Source: Algorimicrobium algoritergicola
Lineage (GTDB): Bacteria > Bacteroidota > Bacteroidia > Flavobacteriales > Flavobacteriaceae
Assembly: GCF_008086165.1 (NCBI RefSeq)
Contig: NZ_VSKL01000005.1
Span: 62,001-126,000, forward strand
Direction of reading: 5' to 3'
Length of the DNA stretch: 64,000 bases
The notes beneath the pieces were generated by a model that made no database searches, was not told where the DNA came from, and saw nothing but the letters and a program-made list of their open reading frames with translations. Shown piece by piece: positions 10,794 to 20,599 of this stretch (position 1 is its first letter; each line of letters begins with the position of its first letter). Made by a program: the position numbers and the translations under genes.

Positions 10794-11156
10794 TTAAGAA
10801 TTCAGAAAATGATTTCTTAATGCATTAATTTTATTGGTAATTGATTCTAGGTCTAATCTAATATTTTTATAATTATCTTCTGATATGAAATCTAATTCTT
10901 TTGAAATTATAGTTTGGTTCAATAATTCAAGCGAAGAACTATAAGCAATCGTCATAAAATGCGCTTTATCTTTATTAGTTAATCTGGCTGTACCTTCGGC
11001 AATATTCGATGACACAGAAACAGAACAGCGTCTCATTTGAGAGATAAGTCCAAATTTTTCTTTGGAAGGATATAAATCTGTTATTTTATAAGTTTTAACC
11101 GCTAATTGGATCGCTTCTTTCCAAACATCTAATTTTTCAAAAGAATATATATGCAT
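10794..11156 (-). CDS. Four helix bundle protein (S23-like, TIGR02436 type)
   Basis: 120-residue protein with the characteristic pattern of the 23S rRNA intervening-sequence/four-helix-bundle family: FEKLDVWKEAIQLA near the start, LYPSKEKFGLISQMRRCSVSVSSNIAEGTAR in the middle, and a C-terminal LRNHFLNS helix. Members form oligomeric helical bundles with a positively charged face and are sometimes found inside rRNA intervening sequences, but in Bacteroidota they are often free-standing with unknown function. No rRNA is nearby here. It sits between cysS and folE. Confidence 0.85.
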   Translation of the reverse strand: MHIYSFEKLDVWKEAIQLAVKTYKITDLYPSKEKFGLISQMRRCSVSVSSNIAEGTARLTNKDKAHFMTIAYSSSLELLNQTIISKELDFISEDNYKNIRLDLESITNKINALRNHFLNS

Positions 11157-11295
11157 GTTTTTTATGTATTTTGTTGTTTAGCGCTTAGTGATTAAAAAAA
11201 AATATTGATGTTGATAAATAATAATTAGAGGCTTTTTAACTAACTTTTTTATCATTGGACAGGCAACTCCACAACAAACAACTCTACAACTAACA

Positions 11296-11973
11296 TTAAA
11301 AGGCAGTATCCAATTTAATATAATCTAAAAACTCACGTCGTGTTCCTGCTTCTTTAAATTTTCCGCCAAATTCCGCAGTAACAGTACTACTTTCCGTATC
11401 GCGAATCCCTCTGGAATTTACACATAAATGCTTCGCATCTATAACGCAAGCAACATCATCCGTATTTAATACGTTTTGAAGTTCCTTAACAACTTGAATG
11501 GTTAAACGTTCTTGAACTTGTGGACGTTTCGCAAAATAATCAACAATCCGGTTCATTTTAGACAACCCAACAACGGTTCCGTTAGAAATATATGCTACAT
11601 GGGCTTTACCCACTATTGGTAACAAATGATGTTCGCACGTTGAATACACCGTAATGTTTTTTTCAACAAGCATTTCACCATACTTATATTTATTATCAAA
11701 GGTTGACGCGCTTGGTTTTTTATCCGGATTTAAACCGCCAAAAATTTCATTCACAAACATTTTAGCTACACGGTTTGGAGTTCCTTGTAGGCTGTCGTCT
11801 GTTAAATCAAGACCGAGTGTTTCCAAAATATGGCGCACATCTTCTTTAATTATTTTTATTTTTTCTTCTGAATTTAAAACAAAAGCATCGCTTCGTAATG
11901 GTGTGTCAGCCGATGTTCCTACATGGTCATCTCCAATGGCATCAAAATCAGCTGTATTATCATTAATTTTCAT
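11296..11973 (-). CDS. folE: GTP cyclohydrolase I
   Basis: Converts GTP to dihydroneopterin triphosphate, the first step of tetrahydrofolate synthesis. The zinc-site motif STCEHHLLPIVGKAHVAYI, GLSKMNRIVDYFAKRPQVQERLT and the late HLCVNSRGIRD block (third zinc ligand cysteine) are all present. 225 residues is normal for the type I enzyme, with a somewhat long and acidic N-terminal lead. folP, a later folate gene, is found separately at 32.3 kb. Confidence 0.97.
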   Translation of the reverse strand: MKINDNTADFDAIGDDHVGTSADTPLRSDAFVLNSEEKIKIIKEDVRHILETLGLDLTDDSLQGTPNRVAKMFVNEIFGGLNPDKKPSASTFDNKYKYGEMLVEKNITVYSTCEHHLLPIVGKAHVAYISNGTVVGLSKMNRIVDYFAKRPQVQERLTIQVVKELQNVLNTDDVACVIDAKHLCVNSRGIRDTESSTVTAEFGGKFKEAGTRREFLDYIKLDTAF

Positions 11974-12175
11974 TATTTCGAAATAAATAGGTTTTTAATC
12001 TGCAAAGATAAGGAATTCCATTTTTTTGATAACTGAATTAACAAACAATTAATTTCATGTAAAAATTGGGAAGGTTTCCTTAAATTTTTCTTAATTTACA
12101 CCTCAAAATTTATATGTATAATAATCCTAATATTATAGATCTCCCCTCTATGATCAAGGATTTAGTTAAAATCTC

Positions 12176-15100
12176 ATGAAAAAGATAATTACTTTAGTTT
12201 GTTTTCTGTTTATTGGTACAGCTTATGCGCAACTTATTGCTATTGATGATGTCGTAACGGGCCGTTCTGATAATCCAACTCTAGCTACTGCTACAGGTGA
12301 TCGTATGTTTTTAAACGATTACTTTAATGGTGTAGCCCTGAATTTTGGAACTCGTAATAACTTTACTTTTACGGAAATCACACCAGATCCTTCGGGTTTC
12401 ACGACGTTTGATGGGGCTCAACAATTCGTTCAAATTGCACCAAACACGCCACAAGGAATTTATTATATTACCTACCAGATTTGTGAAAATGCGAATCCAA
12501 CAAATTGTGATACCGCTGAAATTGAAATTCGGGTTTTTCCAGCTAGTTTAAGTTCTGGGTCCGGATCTTCTGAAATTGATATTTCTGTAAGTAGCGGAAC
12601 CATTAACTGTGCAGCGAATGTTTGTATTACAGATGCGTTTTGTATCGATTTAAATACAGGAACTATTCCTGAAATTATTTTATCTGCAGATTATAACGAG
12701 GTAGGTGAGACATCTTCCTACGTTGTAAACCCTATAGATCCAAACCCACCATTTTCTTATGCAGAAGCCAGTGCTGGTATACCATTAACATCAGATGATA
12801 ATTGGAGTGGTGTTTTAGATTTTGTATTCGATTTTGAGTTTTATGGTCAAAATTATACGCAATGTGTACTGTCTACAAATGGCGCGGTTAGTTTTAATTT
12901 AGGGAAGGCTGGAACTCCGCATCCATGGAATATGACAGGTTCACCAGTTAATATTCCAAATACTTCCGCTCCTTATAATGGCGCGAATATTTTTGGAGCC
13001 ATGCACGATACAAACCCAGGTACATCTGGTACGCAGGGCACAGATTATGATATTAATTATCAAGTAAAAGGAGAAGCACCGTTTCGAGTATTTGTATTTA
13101 GTTCTCGTAATGTTGCCCATTTTAGCTGCTCTAGCTCAAAGACATATCAAATGATATTGTTTTATGAATCCACTAATATTATAGAAACCTATATTTCTCA
13201 AAAGGATATATGTCCATGGAATAACGGTCTGGCAGCAATAGGAATACAAAACCCAGCTATGACACAGGGTATTTTTCCTCCAAACAGGGCTAATAATGTT
13301 TTTACGGTTAGTTTTTTAAACCCAGAAGCCTATCAGTTTGTTCCTAGTGGTGGATCTACAATAACAACTTTTGAATGGTTAGATGAAGCAGGTACTGTTA
13401 TTGGTACAGATCCAACAAATTTAGCAGTATCGCCAAGTCAAACTACCACCTATATAGCACAAGTAACCTATACAGATGCTATTTCTGGTACAGAATATGT
13501 TGCTTTTCGTCCAATTACCGTAGTGGTAGCGCCTACACCAGCCGTTACGGTTACCGCAAGTGCAGATGTATGTGATGCCGGTGATGCCGTATTTACTATT
13601 ACTGGGTCAGAAAATGATGTGGTAGAATACAATATTAATGGAGGCGCAACACAATCCGTTATGCTAGACGCAACGGGAATTGAAGTTATTACGCTTACGG
13701 GAATTACAACCACTCAAACTATAAACTTGTTATCGGCAAATAACTTGAATTCTGTTTGTGGTGGTGCAGTGGCTTTATCAGCAACCGTTACCGTAAATAC
13801 AACACCAACTGTAGATACCCCAGCAGATGTAACAGCATGTAACGATTATACCTTACCAGCATTAACAGTTGGTACTTATTATACTGCTACAGGAGGTCCA
13901 GCAGGAACAGGAACAGTATTAAATGCAACGGATGTTATTACAACCACGCAAGATATTTATGTCTATGCCGAAACAGGAACAACACCAAATTGTTTTGATG
14001 AACATGTGTTTACGGTCACTATAGATAGTTGTACGCTATCTGTAACGGCAACGGCTGATATGCCATCCATTTGTAATGATGCCGGAGTAGATGTGACGTT
14101 AACAGCAACACCTTCGCCTGCAGTAGCCATAGGAACATATAGTTACAGTTGGAATGTTCAAGGAAACGCAACGGTTTTAGGAACGAATCCAACGTTGGTT
14201 TTATCGCCACCACCTGCTGCTACAACAACTTATGAAATCACTCTAATCGATGATGGATTAGCGCCACCCAATGACACAGTAACCAATACGGTAACCGTAA
14301 CGGTAAATACAACACCAACGGTTAATGCTCCAGTTGACGTCGTAGCATGCGATTCCTATATTTTACCTGCTTTAACAAGTGGTAATTATTTCACGGCAAC
14401 AAACGGAGGAGGAACTGCGTATAATGCAGGAGACACAGTATCATCGACACAAACAATATATGTATATGGAGAAACAGGCACCACGCCTAATTGTTCTGAT
14501 GAAAATAGTTTTATAGTAACCATAAATGATACACCAGTGGTTGATGATCCTGCCGATGTGACTGTTTGCGATACCTATGTGTTGCCAGCTTTAACTGGTG
14601 GGCAATATTACAACGGAACAGCTGGTTCGGGCGGTTTAATTGCGGCTGGAACAGCTATTAATGCATCGCAAACTATTTATGTATATGCGGAAACAGGAAC
14701 AACACCTAATTGTTTTGCAGAAAATAACTTTCTTGTAACGATTAATAATACACCACCTGCAGATGCACCAGCAGATGTAACCGTTTGTAATGAATATGCA
14801 TTACCAGCTTTAGGGAATGGAACGTATTATACAGGAGCAGGCGGAACTGGAACGGTTTTAAATGCTGGACAAATTCTTACCACCACACAAACCGTTTATG
14901 TGTATGCCGAAACAGGAACAACACCAAATTGTTTTACCGATAACAGTTTTATTGTAACTATTGATATTTGTACACTTTCAGTAACAGCAACTGCTGATTT
15001 ACCTGTAATTTGTAATGATGCAGGAGCAGATGTGACGCTAACAGCAGCACCTACTCCAGCAGTAGCCATAGGAACCTATAGCTATAGTTGGAATGTGCAA

Positions 15101-18100
15101 GGTGATCCAACAGTTTTGGGAACGAATCCTACACTGCTGTTATCACCACCTCCAACAGCAACGACAATTTATGAGGTGACTTTAACCGATGATGGATTAA
15201 CACCACCAAATGATACCGCAACCAATACCGTAACTGTCGTTGTAAATATAACGCCAACGGTTGACAATCCAGCCGATGTAACGGCATGTGACACCTATGT
15301 TTTACCAGCTTTAACGAGCGGAAATTATTTCACAGGATCAAATGGAACAGGAACAACTTATAATGCAGGCGATACTATTTCAACCACACAAACGATTTTT
15401 GTATATGGTGAAACGGCTACAACACCAAATTGTACTGATGAAAATAGTTTTATTGTTACTATTAATGATACTCCAATAGTTGATGATCCAGCTGATGTTA
15501 CTGCTTGTGATACGTATGTATTACCAGCTTTAACAGGTGGACAATATTATAATGGTACTGGAGGAACTGGTGGAATTATTGCAGCAGGAACTGCCATCAA
15601 TGCTTCGCAAACTGTTTATGTATATGCAGAAACAGGAACAACACCAAATTGTTTTGCGGAAAATAGTTTTGATGTCACTATTAATGCAACACCTATAGTT
15701 GATGATCCATTAGATGTCATTGCTTGTGATAGTTATACACTTCCAGCTCTAACGAATGGTTCGTATTTTACAGGAACAGGAGGAACAGGAACAGCTTATA
15801 CTGCTGGAGAAGTAATTACAAGTACACAAACAATTTATGTGTATGCTGAAACAGGTACAACACCAAATTGTTTTGCTGAAAATGATTTTGAAGTGACTAT
15901 TAATAATACACCAAACGTTGATAATCCAGCTGATGTTACCATTTGTGATTCTTATACGTTACCAGCTCTAACAATAGGAAGCTATTATTCAGGTCCTTTA
16001 GGAACTGGAACGGTATTAACCGCTGGTCAATCCGTTACTACCAGTCAAACCATTTATGTATATGCAGAAACAGGAACAACACCAAATTGTTTTGCAGAAA
16101 ATAATTTTGATGTAACCATTAATCCAACGCCTTTAGTTGATGATCCTGCCGATGTTGCGGAATGTGTTACCTATACCTTACCAGCATTAACCAATGGAGC
16201 CTATTATACCGGAGCAGGTGGAACTGGAACTGTTTTATTGGCAGGACAAAATATTACAACCACACAAACGATTTATGTCTATGCTGAAACAGGAACCACA
16301 CCAAATTGTTCTGCTGAAAATGATTTTGTTGTGACAATCAATCCACTGCCAACTATTATTGCACCAGCGCCACTTTTTGCTTGTGATGATAATGTGCCAG
16401 ATGGTATGACCGAAATTGATTTAACCGTTACGAATAACGAAATTACTGGGAATAACCCGAATTATATTGTAACGTATTATAATTCCGCTGCAGATGCTAT
16501 TGCAGGAACACCTCAAGTTACACCATCGGCAACAGCCTATATTGGAACGGATGGTGAAATTGTACATGTTCGTGTCCAAGATGCTACAACAGGTTGTTTT
16601 GATGTAACAACATTAACACTTAATGTAGTAAGTGCACCAGCAGCTAATACACCAGCAGACTTGCATTACTGTGATCCAGATAATGATGGTTTAGGAACAT
16701 TCGATTTGTCAGGTATTGCAGCACAAGTAACAACAGATCCTGCTTTAGAAGTAACTTTTCACTTAACGCAACAAAATGCGATTGATGATGTATTACCATT
16801 AGGGAATACTTTATCTAATTTATTAGGTCAAATTATTTATATCCGTGTGGATTATGCGGGAGCAACAACGGATTGTCCAACTATTGTACAATTGTTGTTA
16901 ATTGTGGATGAAACGCCAGTAATTGAAGAAAATCCAGATCCAATCGAGCTTTGTGATGACGCCGTTGCTGATGGTTTAACAGAATTTGATTTAACAGTAA
17001 GGAATACAGAAATTCTATTTACATTAAATCCAGCTAATTATACAGTTACGTATTATGCGGATCCTGCTGATGCCGATTTAGGGATAACAGCTCCTAGTTA
17101 TATTGGGACACCAGCAGCTTACACTAATACAATTCCTGACCTACATACGGTTGGTGTTCGTGTAGAAAATAATTTGACAGGATGTTATACAGCAACAACT
17201 TTGGATTTAATTGTAAATCCACTTCCTGTTCCTGAAACAACAGTAGCAGCGCTATTTTTAACAATCTGTGATGATACCGTTGATAATGATGGCTATGCTG
17301 AATTTGATTTAACCGTTCAAGATGCTTTAATTACAGGTGGAAATACAAATTGGTCTGTAAGCTATTATGAAACAGCCGCTGATATTCCAGCGAATCCTAT
17401 TCCTGATTTTACAGCATATACAAATACAATTGTTAACGGCTTACCACATAATCCACAAACATTATTTGTTTTAGTAACAAATGGAACAACAGGATGTACA
17501 AATACGTCAACATTAACACTTGAGGTTTCTAATGTGCCAACACCAACACCTACAGCAAGCATAACACCTCTAGAGGAATGCGATGCTGATAATAATGGCT
17601 ATGCTGTTTTCGATTTACAATCGGCAACGATGCAGATAGATAATGGTGAAGGAAATAACATTACATATCATGGAACGTATGAGAATGCATTTGATGGTGT
17701 GAATGAATTACCTGATTTCTATGAAAATAACGATGAAGATATCGATCTTGTTTATGTAAGAGCAGAAAATCCAACAACAGGTTGTTTTACAATTGTTGAA
17801 TTAACATTAATCGTTCAGCCAACACCAGTTGTTCCGTTAACTATTGATGATTATTCAGAATGTGACGATGATTATAATGGTATCACCGCTTTCGATTTAA
17901 CAACCATGGATGCCATAATCTACGGAGCGCAAAATCCAGTTGATTATGTATTAACGTATCATGAATCTTTGGTAAATGCCCAAGCTACTCCTGGAATTAA
18001 TCCAATAGTTCAACCGCAGTTATCAAATTATGTTACTGCTAATAGAACAATATATGTGAGATTAGAAGGCGCAAATGGTTGTATAACGACGGGTCAATTT

Positions 18101-20149
18101 AATTTAGTGGTTAATTTACCACCAACAATTGCTTCAGAAGATGGATTATTTGAAATCTGTGATGATGATATAAGTAATGATGGTTTTGCAAGTTTCGATT
18201 TAACAAGTCAAAATGATGTCATTACAGGTAGCGATGCTACATTAACTGTGGATTACTACGAAACCATGGCTGATATTACGGCAGGTACACCAATTCCTGA
18301 TTATACGGATTATACCAATACATCAGTAAATGGTTTACCACATAACCCGCAAACGATTTTTGTAACGGTTACGGAAACCGCTAGTGGTGATAGCTGTTAT
18401 GCAGTTACAACATTAACGTTGGTTGTAAATACATTACCAACACCAAATGATGTGTTGCCAGATTTAGAATTATGTGATGACAATAATCCAGGTGATTTAG
18501 AAGAGATGTTTGATCTTACTCTGAATCAAGCAGCTATGATGAATGCTTTTAATGAAACAGTAACGTATCATACAACAATTGCAGATGCAGAATCTGGTAA
18601 CAATCCAATTCCAGATCCAACCATGTACCCTAATGAAAGTCCTACACAAACTATTTATGTGCGTGTTACAAAAACAGGTGATCCAGCAGATCCTGCTGAT
18701 TTGGGAACAGGTTGTTATACCATTGTAACCTTCGATATTATTGTAAACCCACTACCTGATACACCAGCTTCAGTTGAAGATATTATAGCTTGTGATGATC
18801 CGTTTGATGATATATTTATATTCGATTTAACACAAAGAGAATTAGAAATTTTAGATGGTCAAAGCGCTACGGGTTTCAACGTAACGTATTATACAACGTT
18901 AGTAGCTGCGCAAGCAGGAACAGGAGGAATAGCCAATCCATCAGCATTTCCAAACACGATTAATCCGCAAGAGATATTTGTTAATATAGCCAATACAACA
19001 ACAGGTTGTGATATTGCGACTGTAAGCTTCTTTATTATTGTTCAAGAAGCAGCTGTGGCAAATCCAGATAATAATCCAATAGACTTTGCGCTATGTGATG
19101 ATAATATGGAGTTTGATAACGATCCAACAAACGATTATGTTGGTTTTGATTTAGTATCGCAAAATCCATTTGTGTTAGATGGTCAAAACCCAGCGAACTT
19201 TACGGTTTCTTATTATACATCTCAAACAGATGCAGATTTAGCAACAAACGCAATTGATACAAATGCGTCTTTTGAAAATACCGTGAATCCACAAGTTATT
19301 TATGTACGTGTGGATAATGACACAACGGTTGATGATATCTGTTATGATACCACGACCATGACGTTAACGGTAGATCCTATTCCAGCCTTCACGCTAGAAG
19401 ATTCTTATACTTTATGTATTAATACAAATGGAAGCGAAGTTGTAAATAGTCCAAGTTTAGATACAAATCTAGATGCTAGTCAGTACACATTTGAGTGGAC
19501 AGAAGCTGGTGATCCAACCACTATTATAGGAACAGGTTCTAGTTATGTGCCAACCATGGGAGGAACTTATACGGTATTAGTTACAGATGTAAATAACCTG
19601 TGTCCAAGTATGCTAACAACAGAAGTTATTGTTAGTTCTCCTCCAATTTTAGTGGCGGACGTAACAACACAAGCTTTTGCTGACAACCATGTTATTGTTG
19701 CTACGGCTTCAGGTGATGGTTCTGCATTATTTGAATTTAGTATTGATAATGGTCCTTGGGTTAGTAATGAGCCAAATAACAATACATATACCTTTACAAA
19801 TGTATCAATAGGCGAACATACTATTAGAGCCAGAGATATTAATGGTTGTGGAGAAGCAAGTGATACCGTATTGGTATTAGATTACCCGCTTTTCTTTACA
19901 CCTAATAATGATGGTGATAATGATACTTGGCAAATTTCAGGTATAACGTCATTAGAGAATGTAAAAATTTATATTTTTGATAGATACGGTAAATTAGTAA
20001 AACAATTAAGTCCAAATGGACCAGGTTGGGATGGAAATTATAATGGGCAACCATTACCATCAAGTGACTATTGGTTTAGCATAGATTATAAAGAACCGTC
20101 TGATGAAGCTATGAAGCAGTTTAAAGCTCACTTTACCTTAAAGCGTTAA
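12176..20149 (+). CDS. Giant T9SS type B (CHU_C) repeat-containing surface protein
   Basis: A 2657-residue secreted protein. Signal peptide MKKIITLVCFLFIGTAYAQ; residues about 130-400 form a cysteine-containing beta-rich head domain; about 540-1390 hold nine copies of a module ending in a YVYAETGTTPNC-like motif; about 1390-2410 hold roughly ten modules starting with a CDD..(N/D)G..FDLT motif whose acidic loops could bind calcium; and about 2567-2657 is the gliding-motility-associated CHU_C domain (FFTPNNDGDNDTW, IYIFDRYGKLV, GWDGNYNGQPLPSSDYWF, ending in FTLKR). This last domain is a type 9 secretion sorting signal, so the protein should be exported across the outer membrane and attached to or released from the surface, probably as an adhesin. 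It is transcribed alone and ends at a hairpin terminator. Confidence 0.92.
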   Translation: MKKIITLVCFLFIGTAYAQLIAIDDVVTGRSDNPTLATATGDRMFLNDYFNGVALNFGTRNNFTFTEITPDPSGFTTFDGAQQFVQIAPNTPQGIYYITYQICENANPTNCDTAEIEIRVFPASLSSGSGSSEIDISVSSGTINCAANVCITDAFCIDLNTGTIPEIILSADYNEVGETSSYVVNPIDPNPPFSYAEASAGIPLTSDDNWSGVLDFVFDFEFYGQNYTQCVLSTNGAVSFNLGKAGTPHPWNMTGSPVNIPNTSAPYNGANIFGAMHDTNPGTSGTQGTDYDINYQVKGEAPFRVFVFSSRNVAHFSCSSSKTYQMILFYESTNIIETYISQKDICPWNNGLAAIGIQNPAMTQGIFPPNRANNVFTVSFLNPEAYQFVPSGGSTITTFEWLDEAGTVIGTDPTNLAVSPSQTTTYIAQVTYTDAISGTEYVAFRPITVVVAPTPAVTVTASADVCDAGDAVFTITGSENDVVEYNINGGATQSVMLDATGIEVITLTGITTTQTINLLSANNLNSVCGGAVALSATVTVNTTPTVDTPADVTACNDYTLPALTVGTYYTATGGPAGTGTVLNATDVITTTQDIYVYAETGTTPNCFDEHVFTVTIDSCTLSVTATADMPSICNDAGVDVTLTATPSPAVAIGTYSYSWNVQGNATVLGTNPTLVLSPPPAATTTYEITLIDDGLAPPNDTVTNTVTVTVNTTPTVNAPVDVVACDSYILPALTSGNYFTATNGGGTAYNAGDTVSSTQTIYVYGETGTTPNCSDENSFIVTINDTPVVDDPADVTVCDTYVLPALTGGQYYNGTAGSGGLIAAGTAINASQTIYVYAETGTTPNCFAENNFLVTINNTPPADAPADVTVCNEYALPALGNGTYYTGAGGTGTVLNAGQILTTTQTVYVYAETGTTPNCFTDNSFIVTIDICTLSVTATADLPVICNDAGADVTLTAAPTPAVAIGTYSYSWNVQGDPTVLGTNPTLLLSPPPTATTIYEVTLTDDGLTPPNDTATNTVTVVVNITPTVDNPADVTACDTYVLPALTSGNYFTGSNGTGTTYNAGDTISTTQTIFVYGETATTPNCTDENSFIVTINDTPIVDDPADVTACDTYVLPALTGGQYYNGTGGTGGIIAAGTAINASQTVYVYAETGTTPNCFAENSFDVTINATPIVDDPLDVIACDSYTLPALTNGSYFTGTGGTGTAYTAGEVITSTQTIYVYAETGTTPNCFAENDFEVTINNTPNVDNPADVTICDSYTLPALTIGSYYSGPLGTGTVLTAGQSVTTSQTIYVYAETGTTPNCFAENNFDVTINPTPLVDDPADVAECVTYTLPALTNGAYYTGAGGTGTVLLAGQNITTTQTIYVYAETGTTPNCSAENDFVVTINPLPTIIAPAPLFACDDNVPDGMTEIDLTVTNNEITGNNPNYIVTYYNSAADAIAGTPQVTPSATAYIGTDGEIVHVRVQDATTGCFDVTTLTLNVVSAPAANTPADLHYCDPDNDGLGTFDLSGIAAQVTTDPALEVTFHLTQQNAIDDVLPLGNTLSNLLGQIIYIRVDYAGATTDCPTIVQLLLIVDETPVIEENPDPIELCDDAVADGLTEFDLTVRNTEILFTLNPANYTVTYYADPADADLGITAPSYIGTPAAYTNTIPDLHTVGVRVENNLTGCYTATTLDLIVNPLPVPETTVAALFLTICDDTVDNDGYAEFDLTVQDALITGGNTNWSVSYYETAADIPANPIPDFTAYTNTIVNGLPHNPQTLFVLVTNGTTGCTNTSTLTLEVSNVPTPTPTASITPLEECDADNNGYAVFDLQSATMQIDNGEGNNITYHGTYENAFDGVNELPDFYENNDEDIDLVYVRAENPTTGCFTIVELTLIVQPTPVVPLTIDDYSECDDDYNGITAFDLTTMDAIIYGAQNPVDYVLTYHESLVNAQATPGINPIVQPQLSNYVTANRTIYVRLEGANGCITTGQFNLVVNLPPTIASEDGLFEICDDDISNDGFASFDLTSQNDVITGSDATLTVDYYETMADITAGTPIPDYTDYTNTSVNGLPHNPQTIFVTVTETASGDSCYAVTTLTLVVNTLPTPNDVLPDLELCDDNNPGDLEEMFDLTLNQAAMMNAFNETVTYHTTIADAESGNNPIPDPTMYPNESPTQTIYVRVTKTGDPADPADLGTGCYTIVTFDIIVNPLPDTPASVEDIIACDDPFDDIFIFDLTQRELEILDGQSATGFNVTYYTTLVAAQAGTGGIANPSAFPNTINPQEIFVNIANTTTGCDIATVSFFIIVQEAAVANPDNNPIDFALCDDNMEFDNDPTNDYVGFDLVSQNPFVLDGQNPANFTVSYYTSQTDADLATNAIDTNASFENTVNPQVIYVRVDNDTTVDDICYDTTTMTLTVDPIPAFTLEDSYTLCINTNGSEVVNSPSLDTNLDASQYTFEWTEAGDPTTIIGTGSSYVPTMGGTYTVLVTDVNNLCPSMLTTEVIVSSPPILVADVTTQAFADNHVIVATASGDGSALFEFSIDNGPWVSNEPNNNTYTFTNVSIGEHTIRARDINGCGEASDTVLVLDYPLFFTPNNDGDNDTWQISGITSLENVKIYIFDRYGKLVKQLSPNGPGWDGNYNGQPLPSSDYWFSIDYKEPSDEAMKQFKAHFTLKR
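13800..16340 (+). repeat. Tandem repeat series I inside the giant surface protein
   Basis: Nine roughly 75-100-codon modules, each with an early (N/D)xPADVxxCxxYxLPAL segment and a late (Y/F)VY(A/G)ET(G/A)TTPNC motif. Copies are also close at DNA level, for example GAAACAGGAACAACACCAAA appears in several. Two larger units, each opening with CTLSVTATAD and NDAG segments (from about 14029 and 14971), are duplicated about 940 bp apart, so whole blocks have been copied. Confidence 0.88.
16360..19400 (+). repeat. Tandem repeat series II inside the giant surface protein
   Basis: About ten modules of roughly 95-110 codons, each beginning with CDD or CDxD followed by a glycine/aspartate loop and FDLT, then a VTYY or TYH strand, and closing with TGC..(V/T)TTLTL. 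They are more diverged in DNA than series I, suggesting older duplication. Confidence 0.85.
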
Positions 20150-20171
20150 AACAACTAATTAACCAACCATT

Positions 20172-20217
20172 AAAAAGGCTAAACTTTTATAGAAATATAA
20201 TTGTTTAGCTTTTTTTC
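20172..20217 (+). terminator. Intrinsic terminator after the giant surface protein
   Basis: Stem AGGCTAAAC with GTTTAGCTTTTTTT, AT-rich loop. Confidence 0.75.
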
Positions 20218-20525
20218 GTTATATATCATTGATAGGTAATGACGAATGTTTTATATATATTATCATTTATGTTGAGGTGAATTCTCTTAACTAAAAACCT
20301 TCTAGTCTATAGGTATTTTATTTCATCTGTCATAATAGGGTAGTAGCTTTGCGAAGAAGGAGTGATGTTAGATTGAAAAGATATAGCTTTAGTAATTGCG
20401 CTAGCTTTTGTTTTGCGAAGAATTGACATTCTGTTTACGGTGCATAACAAGCATTCAATAAATGGTTTCCTTATATTATTTTAAAAGGAATTGTGTCCGC
20501 ATTCGTAATGAAAATATACGCCAAA
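20218..20525. other. Intergenic region, nothing recognised
   Basis: About 300 AT-rich bases between two convergent genes and their terminators. No convincing open frame or RNA structure is visible. Confidence 0.6.
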
Positions 20526-20566
20526 TAAAAAGCCCAAGAATCAATTTGATTCTTGGGCTTTTATAT
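20526..20566 (-). terminator. Intrinsic terminator after the OmpP1-like gene
   Basis: AAAAGCCCAAGAATCAA and its reverse complement form an almost loop-free stem, with T runs on both sides, so it could act in both directions. Confidence 0.85.
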
Positions 20567-20599
20567 AAACTTTGAGCTTATTTCTAGCTCTTATTTGTT

